Part shown: positions 23,814-33,682 of the stretch, one piece after another | Position numbering within the stretch: position 1 is the stretch's first letter | How the letters are laid out: each line of letters begins with the position of its first letter | NCBI RefSeq assembly: GCF_048020265.1 | Contig: NZ_CP171843.1 | Span: forward strand, 310,001-374,000 | DNA from: Limnohabitans_A sp048020265 | GTDB lineage: Bacteria > Pseudomonadota > Gammaproteobacteria > Burkholderiales > Burkholderiaceae_C | Direction: 5' to 3' | DNA length: 64,000 nucleotides | Notes under the pieces: generated by a model | What the model was told of the DNA's origin: nothing | The model's database searches: none | Seen by the model: the letters and a program-made list of their open reading frames with translations, nothing else | Made by a program: the position numbers and the translations under genes

Positions 23814-26800
23814 ATGACTTCGGCCAGTGCAAAAGAACATTTCCAATCGACCGGTCTGTATGACCCGGCCAATGAACACGATGCTTGCGGTGTCGGCTTT
23901 GTGGCCCACATCAAGGGTCACAAGACTCACGCCATCGTGACGCAGGCCCTCAAGATTCTGGAAAACCTGGACCACCGGGGTGCTGTGGGTGCGGACGCGC
24001 TGATGGGCGACGGTGCCGGTATCCTGATCCAGCTGCCCGATGCGCTGTATCGCGACGAGATGGCCAAACAGGGTGTGGCCCTGCCGCCTTTCGGTGAATA
24101 CGGTGTGGGCATGGTGTTTTTGCCCAAAGAGCACGCCTCGCGCATGGCTTGCGAGCAAGAATTGGAACGTGCCGTGAAGGCCGAAGGTCAGGTGGTGCTC
24201 GGCTGGCGCGATGTGCCCGTCAACCGCGAGATGCCCATGTCGCCCCGCGTGCGCGAAAAAGAGCCGGTCATGCGCCAGATCTTTATTGGCCGTGGCGCCG
24301 ATGTGATCGTGCAGGACGCGCTGGAGCGTAAGCTGTATGTGATCCGCAAGACCGCCAGCGCCGCGATTCAGAACCTTCAGCTGACGCACAGCAACGAGTA
24401 CTACATCCCCAGCATGTCCAGCCGCACCGCGGTTTACAAGGGCTTGCTGCTGGCCGACCAGGTGGGCACCTATTACCTGGACCTGCAGGACGAGCGCTGC
24501 GTCTCGGCCCTGGGTCTGGTGCACCAGCGTTTCTCCACCAACACCTTCCCAGAGTGGCCGTTGGCGCACCCCTACCGCTATGTGGCGCACAACGGCGAGA
24601 TCAACACCGTCAAGGGCAACTACAACTGGATGAAGGCCCGCGAAGGCGTGATGTCCTCGCCCGTGTTGGCCGATGACCTGCAAAAGTTGTATCCGATCAG
24701 TTTTGCCGGCCAGTCCGACACCGCCACCTTTGACAATTGCCTGGAACTGCTGACCATGGCCGGCTACCCCATCAGCCAGGCCGTGATGATGATGATTCCC
24801 GAGCCCTGGGAACAGCACACCACCATGGACGAGCGCCGCAAGGCCTTTTATGAATACCACGCGGCCATGCTCGAACCCTGGGATGGCCCCGCCTCGATCG
24901 TGTTCACCGACGGCCGCCAGATCGGCGCCACGCTGGACCGCAACGGCCTGCGCCCTTCGCGCTACATCATCACCGACGACGACATGGTCATCATGGGTTC
25001 GGAAACCGGCGTGTTGCCGATCCCCGAAAGCAAGATCGTGCGCAAGTGGCGTCTGCAGCCCGGCAAGATGTTCCTGATCGATCTGGAACAAGGCCGCATG
25101 ATCAACGACGAAGAGTTGAAGGCCGGTTTGGCCAGCGCCAAGCCTTACAAGCAGTGGATCGAAAACCTGCGTGTCAAGCTGGACGATGTGGCCGCGGCCC
25201 CTATGCAAGCGCCCGCATCCGATGTGCCTTTGCTCGATTTGCAACAAGCCTTTGGCACCACGCAAGAAGACATCAAGTTCTTGCTGGCGCCCATGGCGTC
25301 TGCCGGTGAAGAAGCCATCGGCTCCATGGGCAACGACAGCCCGCTGGCCGTGTTGTCCGACAAGAACAAGCCGCTTTACAACTACTTCAAGCAGTTGTTC
25401 GCGCAGGTGACCAACCCCCCGATCGACCCGATCCGCGAAGCGATCGTGATGTCGCTGGTGTCCTTCATCGGCCCCAAGCCGAACTTGCTGGACATCAACC
25501 AGGTCAACCCACCGATGCGCCTCGAAGTGAGCCAGCCGGTTCTGGACTTCGCCGACATGGCCAAGCTGCGCAACATCGAGCAGGCCACCAAAGGTAAGTT
25601 CAAGAGCGCGACACTCGACATCACCTATCCTGCGCTTTGGGGCCGTGAAGGTGTGGAAGCCAAGCTGGCCTCGCTGTGCGCCGAAGCGGTGGACGCCATC
25701 AAGGGCGGCCATAACATCCTGATCATCAGTGACCGGGGCGTGAACGCCACCCAGGTGGCCGTGCCTGCGCTGCTGGCGTTGTCGGCTATCCACCAGCACC
25801 TGGTGACCGAAGGCCTGCGCACCACGGCTGGTTTGGTGGTTGAAACCGGCACCGCCCGCGAAGTGCACCACTTTGCGGTGTTGGCCGGCTACGGCGCAGA
25901 AGCTGTGCACCCCTACCTGGCGATGGAAACCCTGGCTGCGCTGCACAAAGAGCTGCCCGGTGACCTGTCGGCCGAGAAAGTAATCTACAACTACATCAAG
26001 GCGATCGGCAAGGGCCTGTCCAAGATCATGTCCAAGATGGGCGTGTCGACCTACATGTCGTACTGTGGTGCGCAGCTGTTTGAAGCCATCGGCATCAACT
26101 CTGAGACCATCAACAAGTACTTCACCGGCACCGCCAGTCGCGTGGGCGGCATCGGCGTGTTCGAGATCGCCGAAGAGGCCTTCCGCATGCACACCGCCGC
26201 CTTTGGCGACGACCCGGTGCTGGCCACCATGCTGGACGCGGGCGGTGAATACGCCTGGCGCGCCCGTGGCGAAGAGCACATGTGGACGCCCGACGCGATT
26301 GCCAAGTTGCAGCACTCCACCCGTGCCAACAACTTCAGCACCTACAAGGAATACGCGCAGATCATCAACGACCAAAGCAAGCGCCACATGACGCTGCGCG
26401 GCCTGTTCGAGTTCAAGATCGACCCGTCCAAAGCCATCCCGCTGGAGCAGGTCGAGCCTGCGGCCGAGATCGTCAAGCGTTTCGCCACGGGCGCGATGTC
26501 GCTGGGCTCGATTTCCACCGAAGCGCACGCCACCCTGGCCGTGGCCATGAACCGCATTGGTGGCAAGAGCAACACCGGCGAAGGCGGCGAAGACTCGGCG
26601 CGTTACCGCAACGAACTCAAAGGCATTCCGATCAAGGTCGGTGATTCGCTCAAGAGCGTGATCGGCGCCGAAAACGTTGAAGTGGACATGCCTTTGGCTG
26701 CGGGTGACAGCCTGCGCTCGCGCATCAAGCAAGTCGCTTCGGGCCGTTTTGGCGTGACTGCCGAATACCTGTCCAGCGCCGACCAGATCCAGATCAAGAT

Positions 26801-28508
26801 GGCACAGGGTGCCAAGCCCGGTGAAGGCGGCCAGTTGCCCGGCGGCAAAGTGTCCGACTACATCGGCAAGCTGCGCCACTCGGTGCCCGGTGTTGGTCTG
26901 ATTTCGCCGCCTCCGCACCACGACATCTATTCGATCGAGGACTTGGCTCAGCTGATCCACGACCTGAAGAACGTGGCACCCCACAGCGACATCAGCGTCA
27001 AGCTGGTGTCCGAAATCGGCGTCGGCACGATCGCCGCCGGTGTGGCCAAGTGCAAGGCCGATCACGTGGTAATCGCGGGCCACGACGGCGGCACGGGCGC
27101 ATCGCCCTGGTCATCGGTCAAGCACGCGGGTAGCCCATGGGAAATCGGTCTGGCCGAAACCCAGCAGACCCTGGTGCTCAACGGTTTGCGCGGTCGCATC
27201 CGCGTGCAGGCCGACGGCCAGATGAAGACCGGCCGAGACGTGGCCATTGGTGCCCTGCTGGGTGCAGACGAGTTCGGTTTCGCCACTGCACCACTGGTGG
27301 TCGAAGGCTGCATCATGATGCGCAAGTGCCACCTGAACACCTGCCCAGTGGGCGTGGCCACCCAAGACCCTGTCCTGCGCGCCAAGTTCACAGGCAAGCC
27401 CGAGCATGTCGTCAACTATTTCTTCTTCATCGCTGAAGAAGTGCGTCAGATCATGGCCCAGTTGGGCATTGCCAAGTTCGACGACCTGGTGGGCCGTGCC
27501 GACTTGCTCGACATGCGTGCGGGCGTGAGCCACTGGAAGGCCCGCGGTCTGGACTTCTCCCGTCTGCTGGCCGTGCCGCAAGTCACGATGGATGCTGATG
27601 TGCGCCATGTGCAAACACAGGACCATGGTCTGACCAAGGCACTCGACAATGTGTTGATCGCCAAGAGCCGTGCCGCCATCGACAAGGGCGAAAAAGTCCA
27701 GTTCATGGAAACCGCCCGCAACGTCAACCGCTCGGTCGGTGCTATGTTGTCCGGTGCGGTGACCAAAGTGCACCCGGAAGGCTTGCCGGACGACACCATC
27801 CGCATTCAGCTCGAAGGCACCGGCGGCCAATCGTTCGGCGCTTTCCTGTGCAAGGGCATCACGCTGTACCTGATCGGTGAAGCCAACGACTACACCGGCA
27901 AAGGCTTGTCCGGTGGCCGCGTGGTGGTACGCCCGAGCTTGGAGTTCCGAGGTGTGGCCGCGCAGAACATCATCGTGGGCAACACCGTCATGTACGGTGC
28001 GACCACCGGTGAGGCCTTCTTTGCCGGTGTGGCCGGTGAGCGCTTTGCGGTGCGTCTGTCGGGTGCCACGGCCGTGGTCGAAGGCACAGGCGACCACGGT
28101 TGCGAATACATGACCGGCGGCACTGTCGCGGTGCTGGGCAAGACCGGCCGCAACTTCGGCGCGGGCATGAGCGGTGGTATCGCCTACGTGTACGACGAAG
28201 ACGGCGAGTTTGCCTCGCGCTGCAACACCGCCATGGTCAGCATGGAAAAAGTGTTGTCCGCTGCCGAGCAGGAAGCGCAAGTCGACCGCAAGGTCTGGCA
28301 CCGTGACCAGGCCGACGAAGTTCAGCTCAAGAAACTGCTGGAAGACCACCACAAGTGGACCGGCAGCCAGCGCGCTCGCGAGTTGCTGGACAACTGGGCC
28401 ACGGCCCGTGCCAAGTTCGTGAAGGTGTTCCCGAACGAATACAAGCGCGCCCTGGGCGAGATCAATGCACGCAAAGCAGCCAAGGCCGCCAAGTCTGTGG
28501 CCGCCTGA
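23814..28508 (+). CDS. gltB: Glutamate synthase (NADPH) large subunit
   Basis: GOGAT alpha subunit (1564 aa). It hydrolyses glutamine and transfers ammonia to 2-oxoglutarate, making glutamate. After a short propeptide, Cys25 (HDACGVGF) is the N-terminal nucleophile of the class II glutaminase domain. Central and FMN-binding synthase domains follow, with 3Fe-4S ligands at C1166, C1172 and C1177 (CIMMRKCHLNTCPVG). The C-terminus is the GXGXG beta-helix domain. It is followed 29 bases later by gltD. The repeat-flanked transposase unit sits directly upstream of its promoter. Confidence 0.97.
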   Translation: MTSASAKEHFQSTGLYDPANEHDACGVGFVAHIKGHKTHAIVTQALKILENLDHRGAVGADALMGDGAGILIQLPDALYRDEMAKQGVALPPFGEYGVGMVFLPKEHASRMACEQELERAVKAEGQVVLGWRDVPVNREMPMSPRVREKEPVMRQIFIGRGADVIVQDALERKLYVIRKTASAAIQNLQLTHSNEYYIPSMSSRTAVYKGLLLADQVGTYYLDLQDERCVSALGLVHQRFSTNTFPEWPLAHPYRYVAHNGEINTVKGNYNWMKAREGVMSSPVLADDLQKLYPISFAGQSDTATFDNCLELLTMAGYPISQAVMMMIPEPWEQHTTMDERRKAFYEYHAAMLEPWDGPASIVFTDGRQIGATLDRNGLRPSRYIITDDDMVIMGSETGVLPIPESKIVRKWRLQPGKMFLIDLEQGRMINDEELKAGLASAKPYKQWIENLRVKLDDVAAAPMQAPASDVPLLDLQQAFGTTQEDIKFLLAPMASAGEEAIGSMGNDSPLAVLSDKNKPLYNYFKQLFAQVTNPPIDPIREAIVMSLVSFIGPKPNLLDINQVNPPMRLEVSQPVLDFADMAKLRNIEQATKGKFKSATLDITYPALWGREGVEAKLASLCAEAVDAIKGGHNILIISDRGVNATQVAVPALLALSAIHQHLVTEGLRTTAGLVVETGTAREVHHFAVLAGYGAEAVHPYLAMETLAALHKELPGDLSAEKVIYNYIKAIGKGLSKIMSKMGVSTYMSYCGAQLFEAIGINSETINKYFTGTASRVGGIGVFEIAEEAFRMHTAAFGDDPVLATMLDAGGEYAWRARGEEHMWTPDAIAKLQHSTRANNFSTYKEYAQIINDQSKRHMTLRGLFEFKIDPSKAIPLEQVEPAAEIVKRFATGAMSLGSISTEAHATLAVAMNRIGGKSNTGEGGEDSARYRNELKGIPIKVGDSLKSVIGAENVEVDMPLAAGDSLRSRIKQVASGRFGVTAEYLSSADQIQIKMAQGAKPGEGGQLPGGKVSDYIGKLRHSVPGVGLISPPPHHDIYSIEDLAQLIHDLKNVAPHSDISVKLVSEIGVGTIAAGVAKCKADHVVIAGHDGGTGASPWSSVKHAGSPWEIGLAETQQTLVLNGLRGRIRVQADGQMKTGRDVAIGALLGADEFGFATAPLVVEGCIMMRKCHLNTCPVGVATQDPVLRAKFTGKPEHVVNYFFFIAEEVRQIMAQLGIAKFDDLVGRADLLDMRAGVSHWKARGLDFSRLLAVPQVTMDADVRHVQTQDHGLTKALDNVLIAKSRAAIDKGEKVQFMETARNVNRSVGAMLSGAVTKVHPEGLPDDTIRIQLEGTGGQSFGAFLCKGITLYLIGEANDYTGKGLSGGRVVVRPSLEFRGVAAQNIIVGNTVMYGATTGEAFFAGVAGERFAVRLSGATAVVEGTGDHGCEYMTGGTVAVLGKTGRNFGAGMSGGIAYVYDEDGEFASRCNTAMVSMEKVLSAAEQEAQVDRKVWHRDQADEVQLKKLLEDHHKWTGSQRARELLDNWATARAKFVKVFPNEYKRALGEINARKAAKAAKSVAA

Positions 28509-28537
28509 GCCCCACGTCAAGAATCGAAGGAAACATC

Positions 28538-30019
28538 ATGGGAAAAATCACAGGTTTCATGGAGTTCGAGCGCATCGAAGAAGGCTATAAGCCGGTTGCC
28601 GAGCGCCTGAAGAACTACGGCGAGTTCGTGATCGGTCTGACCGAAGAGCAGTCCAAAAAACAAGCGGCCCGTTGCATGGACTGCGGCACGCCGTTTTGCA
28701 ACAACGGCTGCCCGGTCAATAACATCATCCCGGACTTCAATGACCTGGTGTACCAGGGCGACTGGAAAAACGCGATCGAGGTGCTGCACAGCACCAACAA
28801 CTTCCCCGAGTTCACCGGCCGCATTTGCCCTGCGCCTTGCGAAGCCGCTTGCGTGGTGAACTTCAATGGTGATGCCGTGGGCATCAAGTCGATCGAGCAC
28901 GCCATCATCGACCGCGCTTGGTCTGAGGGCTGGGTCACACCCCGCCCTGCCAAAGTCAAAACTGGCAAGACCGTGGCCATCATTGGCGCGGGCCCTGCCG
29001 GCTTGGCCGCTGCCCAGCAGTTGGCGCGTGCCGGTCACGACGTGACCTTGTTCGAGAAGAACGACCGCGTGGGTGGCTTGCTGCGCTATGGCATCCCCGA
29101 CTTCAAGATGGAAAAGACGCACATCGACCGGCGTGTCCAGCAGCTCGAAGCCGAAGGTGTGAAGATCCGCACCAGCACCTTGATCGGTGAATGGCCCAAG
29201 GATTCCAAGGTCACCAACTGGGCCAAGGAAACCATCAGCGCCGAGCAGCTCAAAAAAGACTTTGACGCGGTGTTGTTGACCGGTGGCTCCGAGCAGTCGC
29301 GTGACTTGCCCGTGCCTGGTCGCGACCTGGATGGCATCCATTTCGCGATGGAATTTTTGCCCCAACAAAACAAAGTCAACGCCGGTGACAAGGTTAAGGG
29401 CCAGTTGCGGGCCGATGGCAAGCACGTCATCGTGATCGGTGGCGGTGATACCGGCAGCGACTGCGTCGGCACCAGCACACGCCACGGCGCAGCCAGCGTG
29501 ACCCAGTTCGAGGTGATGCCCGAGCCGCCCGAAAAGGAAAACAAGCTGATGGTCTGGCCGTACTGGCCCATGAAGCTGCGCACCAGCTCCAGCCATGACG
29601 AGAGCGCCGAGAAAGGTCTGCTGCAGCGCGAGTTCGCCATCTCCACCAAAGCTTTTGTGGGTGAAAAAGGCAAAGTGACAGGTTTGACCACCGTGCACGT
29701 CGAGTTCAAGGACGGCAAGATGGTTGAAATTCCAGGTACCGAGAAGGAGTACAAAGCCGATCTGGTGCTGCTGGCCATGGGCTTCACCAATCCGGTGGCC
29801 ACTGTGCTCGACGCTTTTGGCGTCGACAAGGACGCCCGCGGCAACGCCAAAGCCAGCACCGACTTCACAGGCGGTTATGCCACCAATGTGAACAAGGTGT
29901 TTGCCGCCGGTGACATGCGCCGGGGTCAGTCTCTGGTGGTCTGGGCCATCCGTGAAGGCCGTCAAGCCGCACGCGCGGTGGACGAGTTCCTGATGGGGCA
30001 AAGCGATCTGCCACGCTGA
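28538..30019 (+). CDS. gltD: Glutamate synthase (NADPH) small subunit
   Basis: GOGAT beta subunit (493 aa) that feeds NADPH electrons to GltB. The N-terminal Fe-S region has Cys at 46, 49, 54, 58 and 97, 101, 105, the two-cluster pattern. An FAD-binding motif is at about 148-159 (AIIGAGPAGLAAA), and an NADPH site further on (VIGGGDTGSDC). The terminal motif FAAGDMRRGQSLVVWAIREGR is conserved. The ATG at 28538 has GAAGGA upstream. It is followed by a strong terminator. Confidence 0.97.
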   Translation: MGKITGFMEFERIEEGYKPVAERLKNYGEFVIGLTEEQSKKQAARCMDCGTPFCNNGCPVNNIIPDFNDLVYQGDWKNAIEVLHSTNNFPEFTGRICPAPCEAACVVNFNGDAVGIKSIEHAIIDRAWSEGWVTPRPAKVKTGKTVAIIGAGPAGLAAAQQLARAGHDVTLFEKNDRVGGLLRYGIPDFKMEKTHIDRRVQQLEAEGVKIRTSTLIGEWPKDSKVTNWAKETISAEQLKKDFDAVLLTGGSEQSRDLPVPGRDLDGIHFAMEFLPQQNKVNAGDKVKGQLRADGKHVIVIGGGDTGSDCVGTSTRHGAASVTQFEVMPEPPEKENKLMVWPYWPMKLRTSSSHDESAEKGLLQREFAISTKAFVGEKGKVTGLTTVHVEFKDGKMVEIPGTEKEYKADLVLLAMGFTNPVATVLDAFGVDKDARGNAKASTDFTGGYATNVNKVFAAGDMRRGQSLVVWAIREGRQAARAVDEFLMGQSDLPR

Positions 30020-30092
30020 AGCCAGTCGGTTATAGGTAAAATCCCTAGAGCACCAAGGTTTACATTGCGTTGACCTTGGTCACTTAACATCA

Positions 30093-30122
30093 CAAGAGCC
30101 GGTCAAGCCGGCTCTTGTTTTT
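30093..30122 (+). terminator. Rho-independent terminator of gltBD, abutting mlaF
   Basis: A perfect 10-bp stem CAAGAGCCGG/CCGGCTCTTG closes a 5-base loop and is followed by five T. The T tract ends one base before the mlaF ATG at 30124, so this hairpin would also occupy the mlaF ribosome-binding region in any transcript that reads through. Confidence 0.88.
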
Positions 30123-30123
30123 C

Positions 30124-30942
30124 ATGACCACCACCGCCACACCACCGCCCCTTGTTGAATTGCGTGACCTGAGTTTCGGGTACGGCGACCGTGTCATCTT
30201 GAAGAACCTCAGCTTCAATGTGCCGCGAGGACAAGTCACGGCCTTGATGGGCGTGTCGGGCGGCGGAAAGACCACGGTGCTGCGCCTGATTGGCGGGCAG
30301 ATCCGCGCCAGCGCCGGTCAATTGCTGTTTGATGGCGACGACATCACCCCCATGCGCCAGACCGAGCTGTATGCCGCACGACGTCGAATGGGCATGTTGT
30401 TCCAGTTTGGCGCCTTGTTCACCGACATGAGCGTGTTCGACAATGTGGCGTTTCCCTTGCGTGAACACACCCGTTTGTCTGAAGACCTGATCCGCGACAT
30501 CGTGCTCATGAAGCTGGATGCGGTAGGTTTGCGCGGTGCGCGTGACCTGAAGCCCTCCGAGATTTCCGGGGGCATGAGCCGCCGCGTGGCCTTGGCCCGC
30601 GCCATCGCGTTGGACCCTGACCTGATCATGTACGACGAGCCCTTTGCAGGCCTCGACCCGATCTCGCTGGGCACGGCCGCGCGATTGATTCGCCGCTTGA
30701 ACGACAGCCTGGGCATCACCAGCGTCGTGGTCTCACACGATGTCACCGAAACCTTTGAAATCGCCGACCATGTGGTCATCTTGGCCAATGGCGGTGTGGC
30801 TGCGCAGGGCACGCCGGCCGAGTTGCGTGCCAGCACCGATCCGCTGATCCACCAGTTTGTGCATGCCCTGAGCGACGGCCCGGTGCCTTTCCATTACCCG
30901 GCACCCGCTGCCGCGCAGGACTATGACCGGAGGTCGGCATGA
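30124..30942 (+). CDS. mlaF: Phospholipid transport ABC ATPase MlaF
   Basis: Cytoplasmic ATPase (272 aa) of the MlaFEDB complex, which moves phospholipids between the inner membrane and periplasmic MlaC. Walker A is at residues 43-50 (GVSGGGKT), the signature is EISGGMSRRVALARA, and Walker B is LIMYDEPFAGLDP. A switch His follows (VVSHD). The ATG at 30124 is the only start that gives the full N-terminal ABC strand; a TTG three codons upstream lies inside the terminator stem. Its stop overlaps mlaE in ATGA. Confidence 0.94.
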   Translation: MTTTATPPPLVELRDLSFGYGDRVILKNLSFNVPRGQVTALMGVSGGGKTTVLRLIGGQIRASAGQLLFDGDDITPMRQTELYAARRRMGMLFQFGALFTDMSVFDNVAFPLREHTRLSEDLIRDIVLMKLDAVGLRGARDLKPSEISGGMSRRVALARAIALDPDLIMYDEPFAGLDPISLGTAARLIRRLNDSLGITSVVVSHDVTETFEIADHVVILANGGVAAQGTPAELRASTDPLIHQFVHALSDGPVPFHYPAPAAAQDYDRRSA

Positions 30943-31721
30943 TCACCGCCGTGTTGGGCGCTTTGGGTGCTGCCACCCGCCAGCTGCTGGCCGATTGGGG
31001 CTTTGGGGCGCGTTTGTTTTTCAAGTTGCTGGGTATGTCGGGCGCTGCGCTCAAACGCTTTGGCTTGGTGCGCGACCAGGTGCATTTTTTGGGCAACTAC
31101 TCGCTGGCCATCATCACGGTGTCAGGCTTGTTTGTGGGCTTTGTGCTGGGTTTGCAGGGCTACTACACGCTGCAGCGTTACGGCTCCGCCGAGGCGCTGG
31201 GCCTCTTGGTGGCGCTCAGTCTGGTGCGCGAGTTGGGTCCGGTGGTGGCCGCTTTGTTGTTTGCAGGACGCGCTGGCGCATCCCTCACGGCCGAGATTGG
31301 CCTGATGCGGGCCGGTGAGCAGCTCACGGCCCTCGAGATGATGGCGGTGGATCCGGTGCAGCGCATCCTGGCGCCGCGCTTTTGGGGCGGCATCATTGCC
31401 TTGCCCCTGTTAGCGGCCGTGTTCAGTGCGGTGGGTATCTTGGGTGGTTATGTCGTGGGCGTGTTGCTCATTGGCGTGGACGCGGGTTCTTTCTGGAGCC
31501 AGATGCAAGGTGGCGTTGATGTGTTCAAGGACGTGGGCAACGGCATCATCAAAAGCGTGGTGTTTGGTGTCGCTGTGACCTTCATCGCCTTGCTGCAAGG
31601 CTATGTGGCCAAGCCCACACCCGAAGGCGTGGCCAGCGCCACGACCCGCAGCGTGGTGGTTTCTTCTTTGTCGGTGTTGGGACTGGATTTCATCCTGACC
31701 GCGATGATGTTCAGCATTTGA
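30939..31721 (+). CDS. mlaE: Phospholipid transport permease MlaE
   Basis: Inner-membrane permease of 260 aa of the MlaE family. Five to six hydrophobic segments are visible, together with the conserved VRELGPVVAALLFAGRAGASLTAEIG coupling region and the EQLTALEMMAVDP motif. The GGAGG-like sequence at the end of mlaF serves as ribosome-binding site. MlaD follows 10 bases later. Confidence 0.95.
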   Translation: MITAVLGALGAATRQLLADWGFGARLFFKLLGMSGAALKRFGLVRDQVHFLGNYSLAIITVSGLFVGFVLGLQGYYTLQRYGSAEALGLLVALSLVRELGPVVAALLFAGRAGASLTAEIGLMRAGEQLTALEMMAVDPVQRILAPRFWGGIIALPLLAAVFSAVGILGGYVVGVLLIGVDAGSFWSQMQGGVDVFKDVGNGIIKSVVFGVAVTFIALLQGYVAKPTPEGVASATTRSVVVSSLSVLGLDFILTAMMFSI

Positions 31722-31731
31722 GGAGGACGGC

Positions 31732-32211
31732 ATGCAACGTTCAAAAAATGATGTGTGGGTGGGTTTGTTTGTGCTGCTCGGCGCTGTCGCCGTGCTTTTT
31801 TTGGCGCTCAAGGCCGCCAACTTGCTGACCTGGAGTTTCAGCAAGGACTACGAGGTCACAGCCAAGTTTGACAACATCGGGGGGCTCAAGCCCGGTGCGG
31901 CCGTCAAGAGTGCGGGGGTGGTGGTCGGGCGTGTCAAGAAAATCGAGTTTGACGGCGAATCTTTCCAGGCCAAGGTCACTTTGGCCTTGCAGTCTGAGCA
32001 CGCCTTTCCGCAAGACAGTTCCCTGAAAATCCTGACCAGTGGTTTGCTGGGTGAGCAGTACCTGGATGTGTCGCCTGGCGCTGACGAGAAAAATCTGGTT
32101 GCAGGGGATAAGATTGGTTCGACCCAGTCGGCGGTGATTCTGGAAAACCTGATCAGCCAATTCCTCTACAGCCAGGCAGAAAAACCTGCGGCAGAAAGTC
32201 AAAAGCCATGA
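31732..32211 (+). CDS. mlaD: Phospholipid-binding MCE protein MlaD
   Basis: Periplasmic, membrane-anchored MCE-domain protein (159 aa) that forms the hexameric substrate channel. One N-terminal membrane segment lies at about 10-30, then a single MCE domain with YEVTAKFDNIGGLKPGAAVKSAGVVVGRV and LTSGLLGEQYLDVSPG. The C-terminal helix (ENLISQFLYSQ) fits the channel-forming helix. AGGAGG precedes the ATG. Its stop overlaps mlaA by four bases. Confidence 0.95.
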   Translation: MQRSKNDVWVGLFVLLGAVAVLFLALKAANLLTWSFSKDYEVTAKFDNIGGLKPGAAVKSAGVVVGRVKKIEFDGESFQAKVTLALQSEHAFPQDSSLKILTSGLLGEQYLDVSPGADEKNLVAGDKIGSTQSAVILENLISQFLYSQAEKPAAESQKP

Positions 32212-32939
32212 ACCTCTTGACCCGACGCATTCGCCTGATGCTGGCGGGCTGCATTTTGCTGATCTTGCAAGGTTGTGCCACTGTCAACAATCCTGATGCA
32301 CGCGATCCATGGGAATCCATGAACCGCAGTGTTTATAAATTCAATGACGCGCTGGACGACGTGGCGATCCAGCCTGCGGCCAAGGCTTATGTTGCGGTGC
32401 TGCCCAGCCCGGTTCGCACCGGAATCCATAATTTCCTGGGCAATCTTGGGGATGTTTGGTCCATGGCCAACAGCGCTTTGCAATTGAAAGGTCAGGCGAC
32501 TGCGGAAACCTTCATGCGCATCACGGTGAACACATTTTTAGGTTTAGGCGGTGTCCTGGATGTGGCCACCGAGATGCGGCTTGAAAAGCGCAAAGAAGAC
32601 TTTGGTCAGACCCTGGGCTATTGGGGTGTGAAACCTGGCCCTTACCTGGTGCTGCCCATTTTCGGGCCTTCCACCTTGCGTGACACTTTGGCCACGCCAT
32701 TGGACATGAAAGCGGATGCGGTTCAGCAATTCAATGATCCCGCAACCCGCAATGCGTTGTCGGTGACCCGCGTGATGGATGTTCGCTCGGATTTGTTGCA
32801 GACGGTGGATGTGATCAAGGCAGCGGCATTGGACCCTTACTCGTTCGTGCGCGATGCTTATTTGCAAAAGCGTGAGAACGACATCCACGACGGCAATCCG
32901 CCTGCCAATTTTGATTACTCCGAATCAGAAAAACTCTGA
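32208..32939 (+). CDS. mlaA: Outer-membrane lipoprotein MlaA (VacJ)
   Basis: Outer-membrane lipoprotein of 243 aa that extracts mislocalised phospholipids from the outer leaflet. The lipobox is LQGC with Cys23. Conserved features follow: DPWESMNRSVYKFNDALD, the PVRTGIHNFLGNLGD segment, GGVLDVATEM, and DFGQTLGYWGVKPGPYLVLPIFGPST. mlaA lies between mlaD and mlaC here; in E. coli it is unlinked. Confidence 0.95.
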   Translation: MNLLTRRIRLMLAGCILLILQGCATVNNPDARDPWESMNRSVYKFNDALDDVAIQPAAKAYVAVLPSPVRTGIHNFLGNLGDVWSMANSALQLKGQATAETFMRITVNTFLGLGGVLDVATEMRLEKRKEDFGQTLGYWGVKPGPYLVLPIFGPSTLRDTLATPLDMKADAVQQFNDPATRNALSVTRVMDVRSDLLQTVDVIKAAALDPYSFVRDAYLQKRENDIHDGNPPANFDYSESEKL

Positions 32940-33017
32940 TACCAGGCCACGAAGACAGCCCTGGGTCGCGTTACAGTTGTTCACAAGCCCCGACGCGACT
33001 GACCGTATAGTCGACCT

Positions 33018-33671
33018 ATGAAAACGATGATCTCCCTGCTTTTGACCCGTCGCCATCTCCTGGTGATGGCCTCTGCCTTGGCCCTGCTTGCCAACGCCGG
33101 GCCAGCTCGTGCCGCAGACGAGGCGCCCGATGCCTTCATCAAACGCATCACAAACGAGACCCTGGACACCATCAAGGCCGACAAATCCTTGCGCAATGGC
33201 GATGTGACCAAGATCATCCAGTTGGTGGATGCCAAGTTGATGCCCCATGTGAACTTCCGCCGCATGACGGCGCTGGCGACCGGCCCTGCTTGGCGAAAGG
33301 CCACGCCCGAGCAGCAAAAGCGCCTGCAGGAAGAGTTCAAAATTTTGCTGGTGCGCACCTACTCGGGCGCGCTCAGCCAGGTCAGCGACCAGGTGGTGGT
33401 GGTCAAGCCCTTGCGTGCGGGCCAGGAAGACAAAAACCTGGTGGTCAACACTGAAGTGCGCGGCAAGGGTGATCCGATCCAGCTGGATTACAGGCTTGAA
33501 AAAACGCCAGGTGAAGGTTCTGGCTGGATGATCTTTGACCTGAATGTCCTGGGTGTTTGGTTGATCGAGAACTACCGCACACAGTTCACCAAGGAGATCA
33601 ATGCCGGGGGCATTGATGCGCTGATCGCCAGTTTGGTGGCGCGCAACAAATCCAACGCCAAATCCTCTTGA
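33018..33671 (+). CDS. mlaC: Periplasmic phospholipid-binding protein MlaC
   Basis: Soluble shuttle (217 aa) between MlaA and MlaFEDB. The signal peptide covers about 1-33 (ending GPARA-A) and has two Arg (TRRHLLVM) before a hydrophobic stretch, so export could be Sec or Tat. The family pattern is VDAKLMPHVNFRRMTALATGPAWRKATPEQQKRL and DYRLEKTPGEGSGWMIFDLNVLGVWLIENYRTQF. It starts 78 bases after mlaA, so a separate promoter is possible, though none is clear. Confidence 0.94.
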   Translation: MKTMISLLLTRRHLLVMASALALLANAGPARAADEAPDAFIKRITNETLDTIKADKSLRNGDVTKIIQLVDAKLMPHVNFRRMTALATGPAWRKATPEQQKRLQEEFKILLVRTYSGALSQVSDQVVVVKPLRAGQEDKNLVVNTEVRGKGDPIQLDYRLEKTPGEGSGWMIFDLNVLGVWLIENYRTQFTKEINAGGIDALIASLVARNKSNAKSS

Positions 33672-33682
33672 TCCAGCTTGAC

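Noticed and set aside
23802..27083. Open frame of 1093 codons on the minus strand opposite gltB
   Set aside because: It is the antisense shadow of a certain gene, a common artefact of G+C-rich codon use. The translation is His/Gln/Gly-rich with no recognisable domain.
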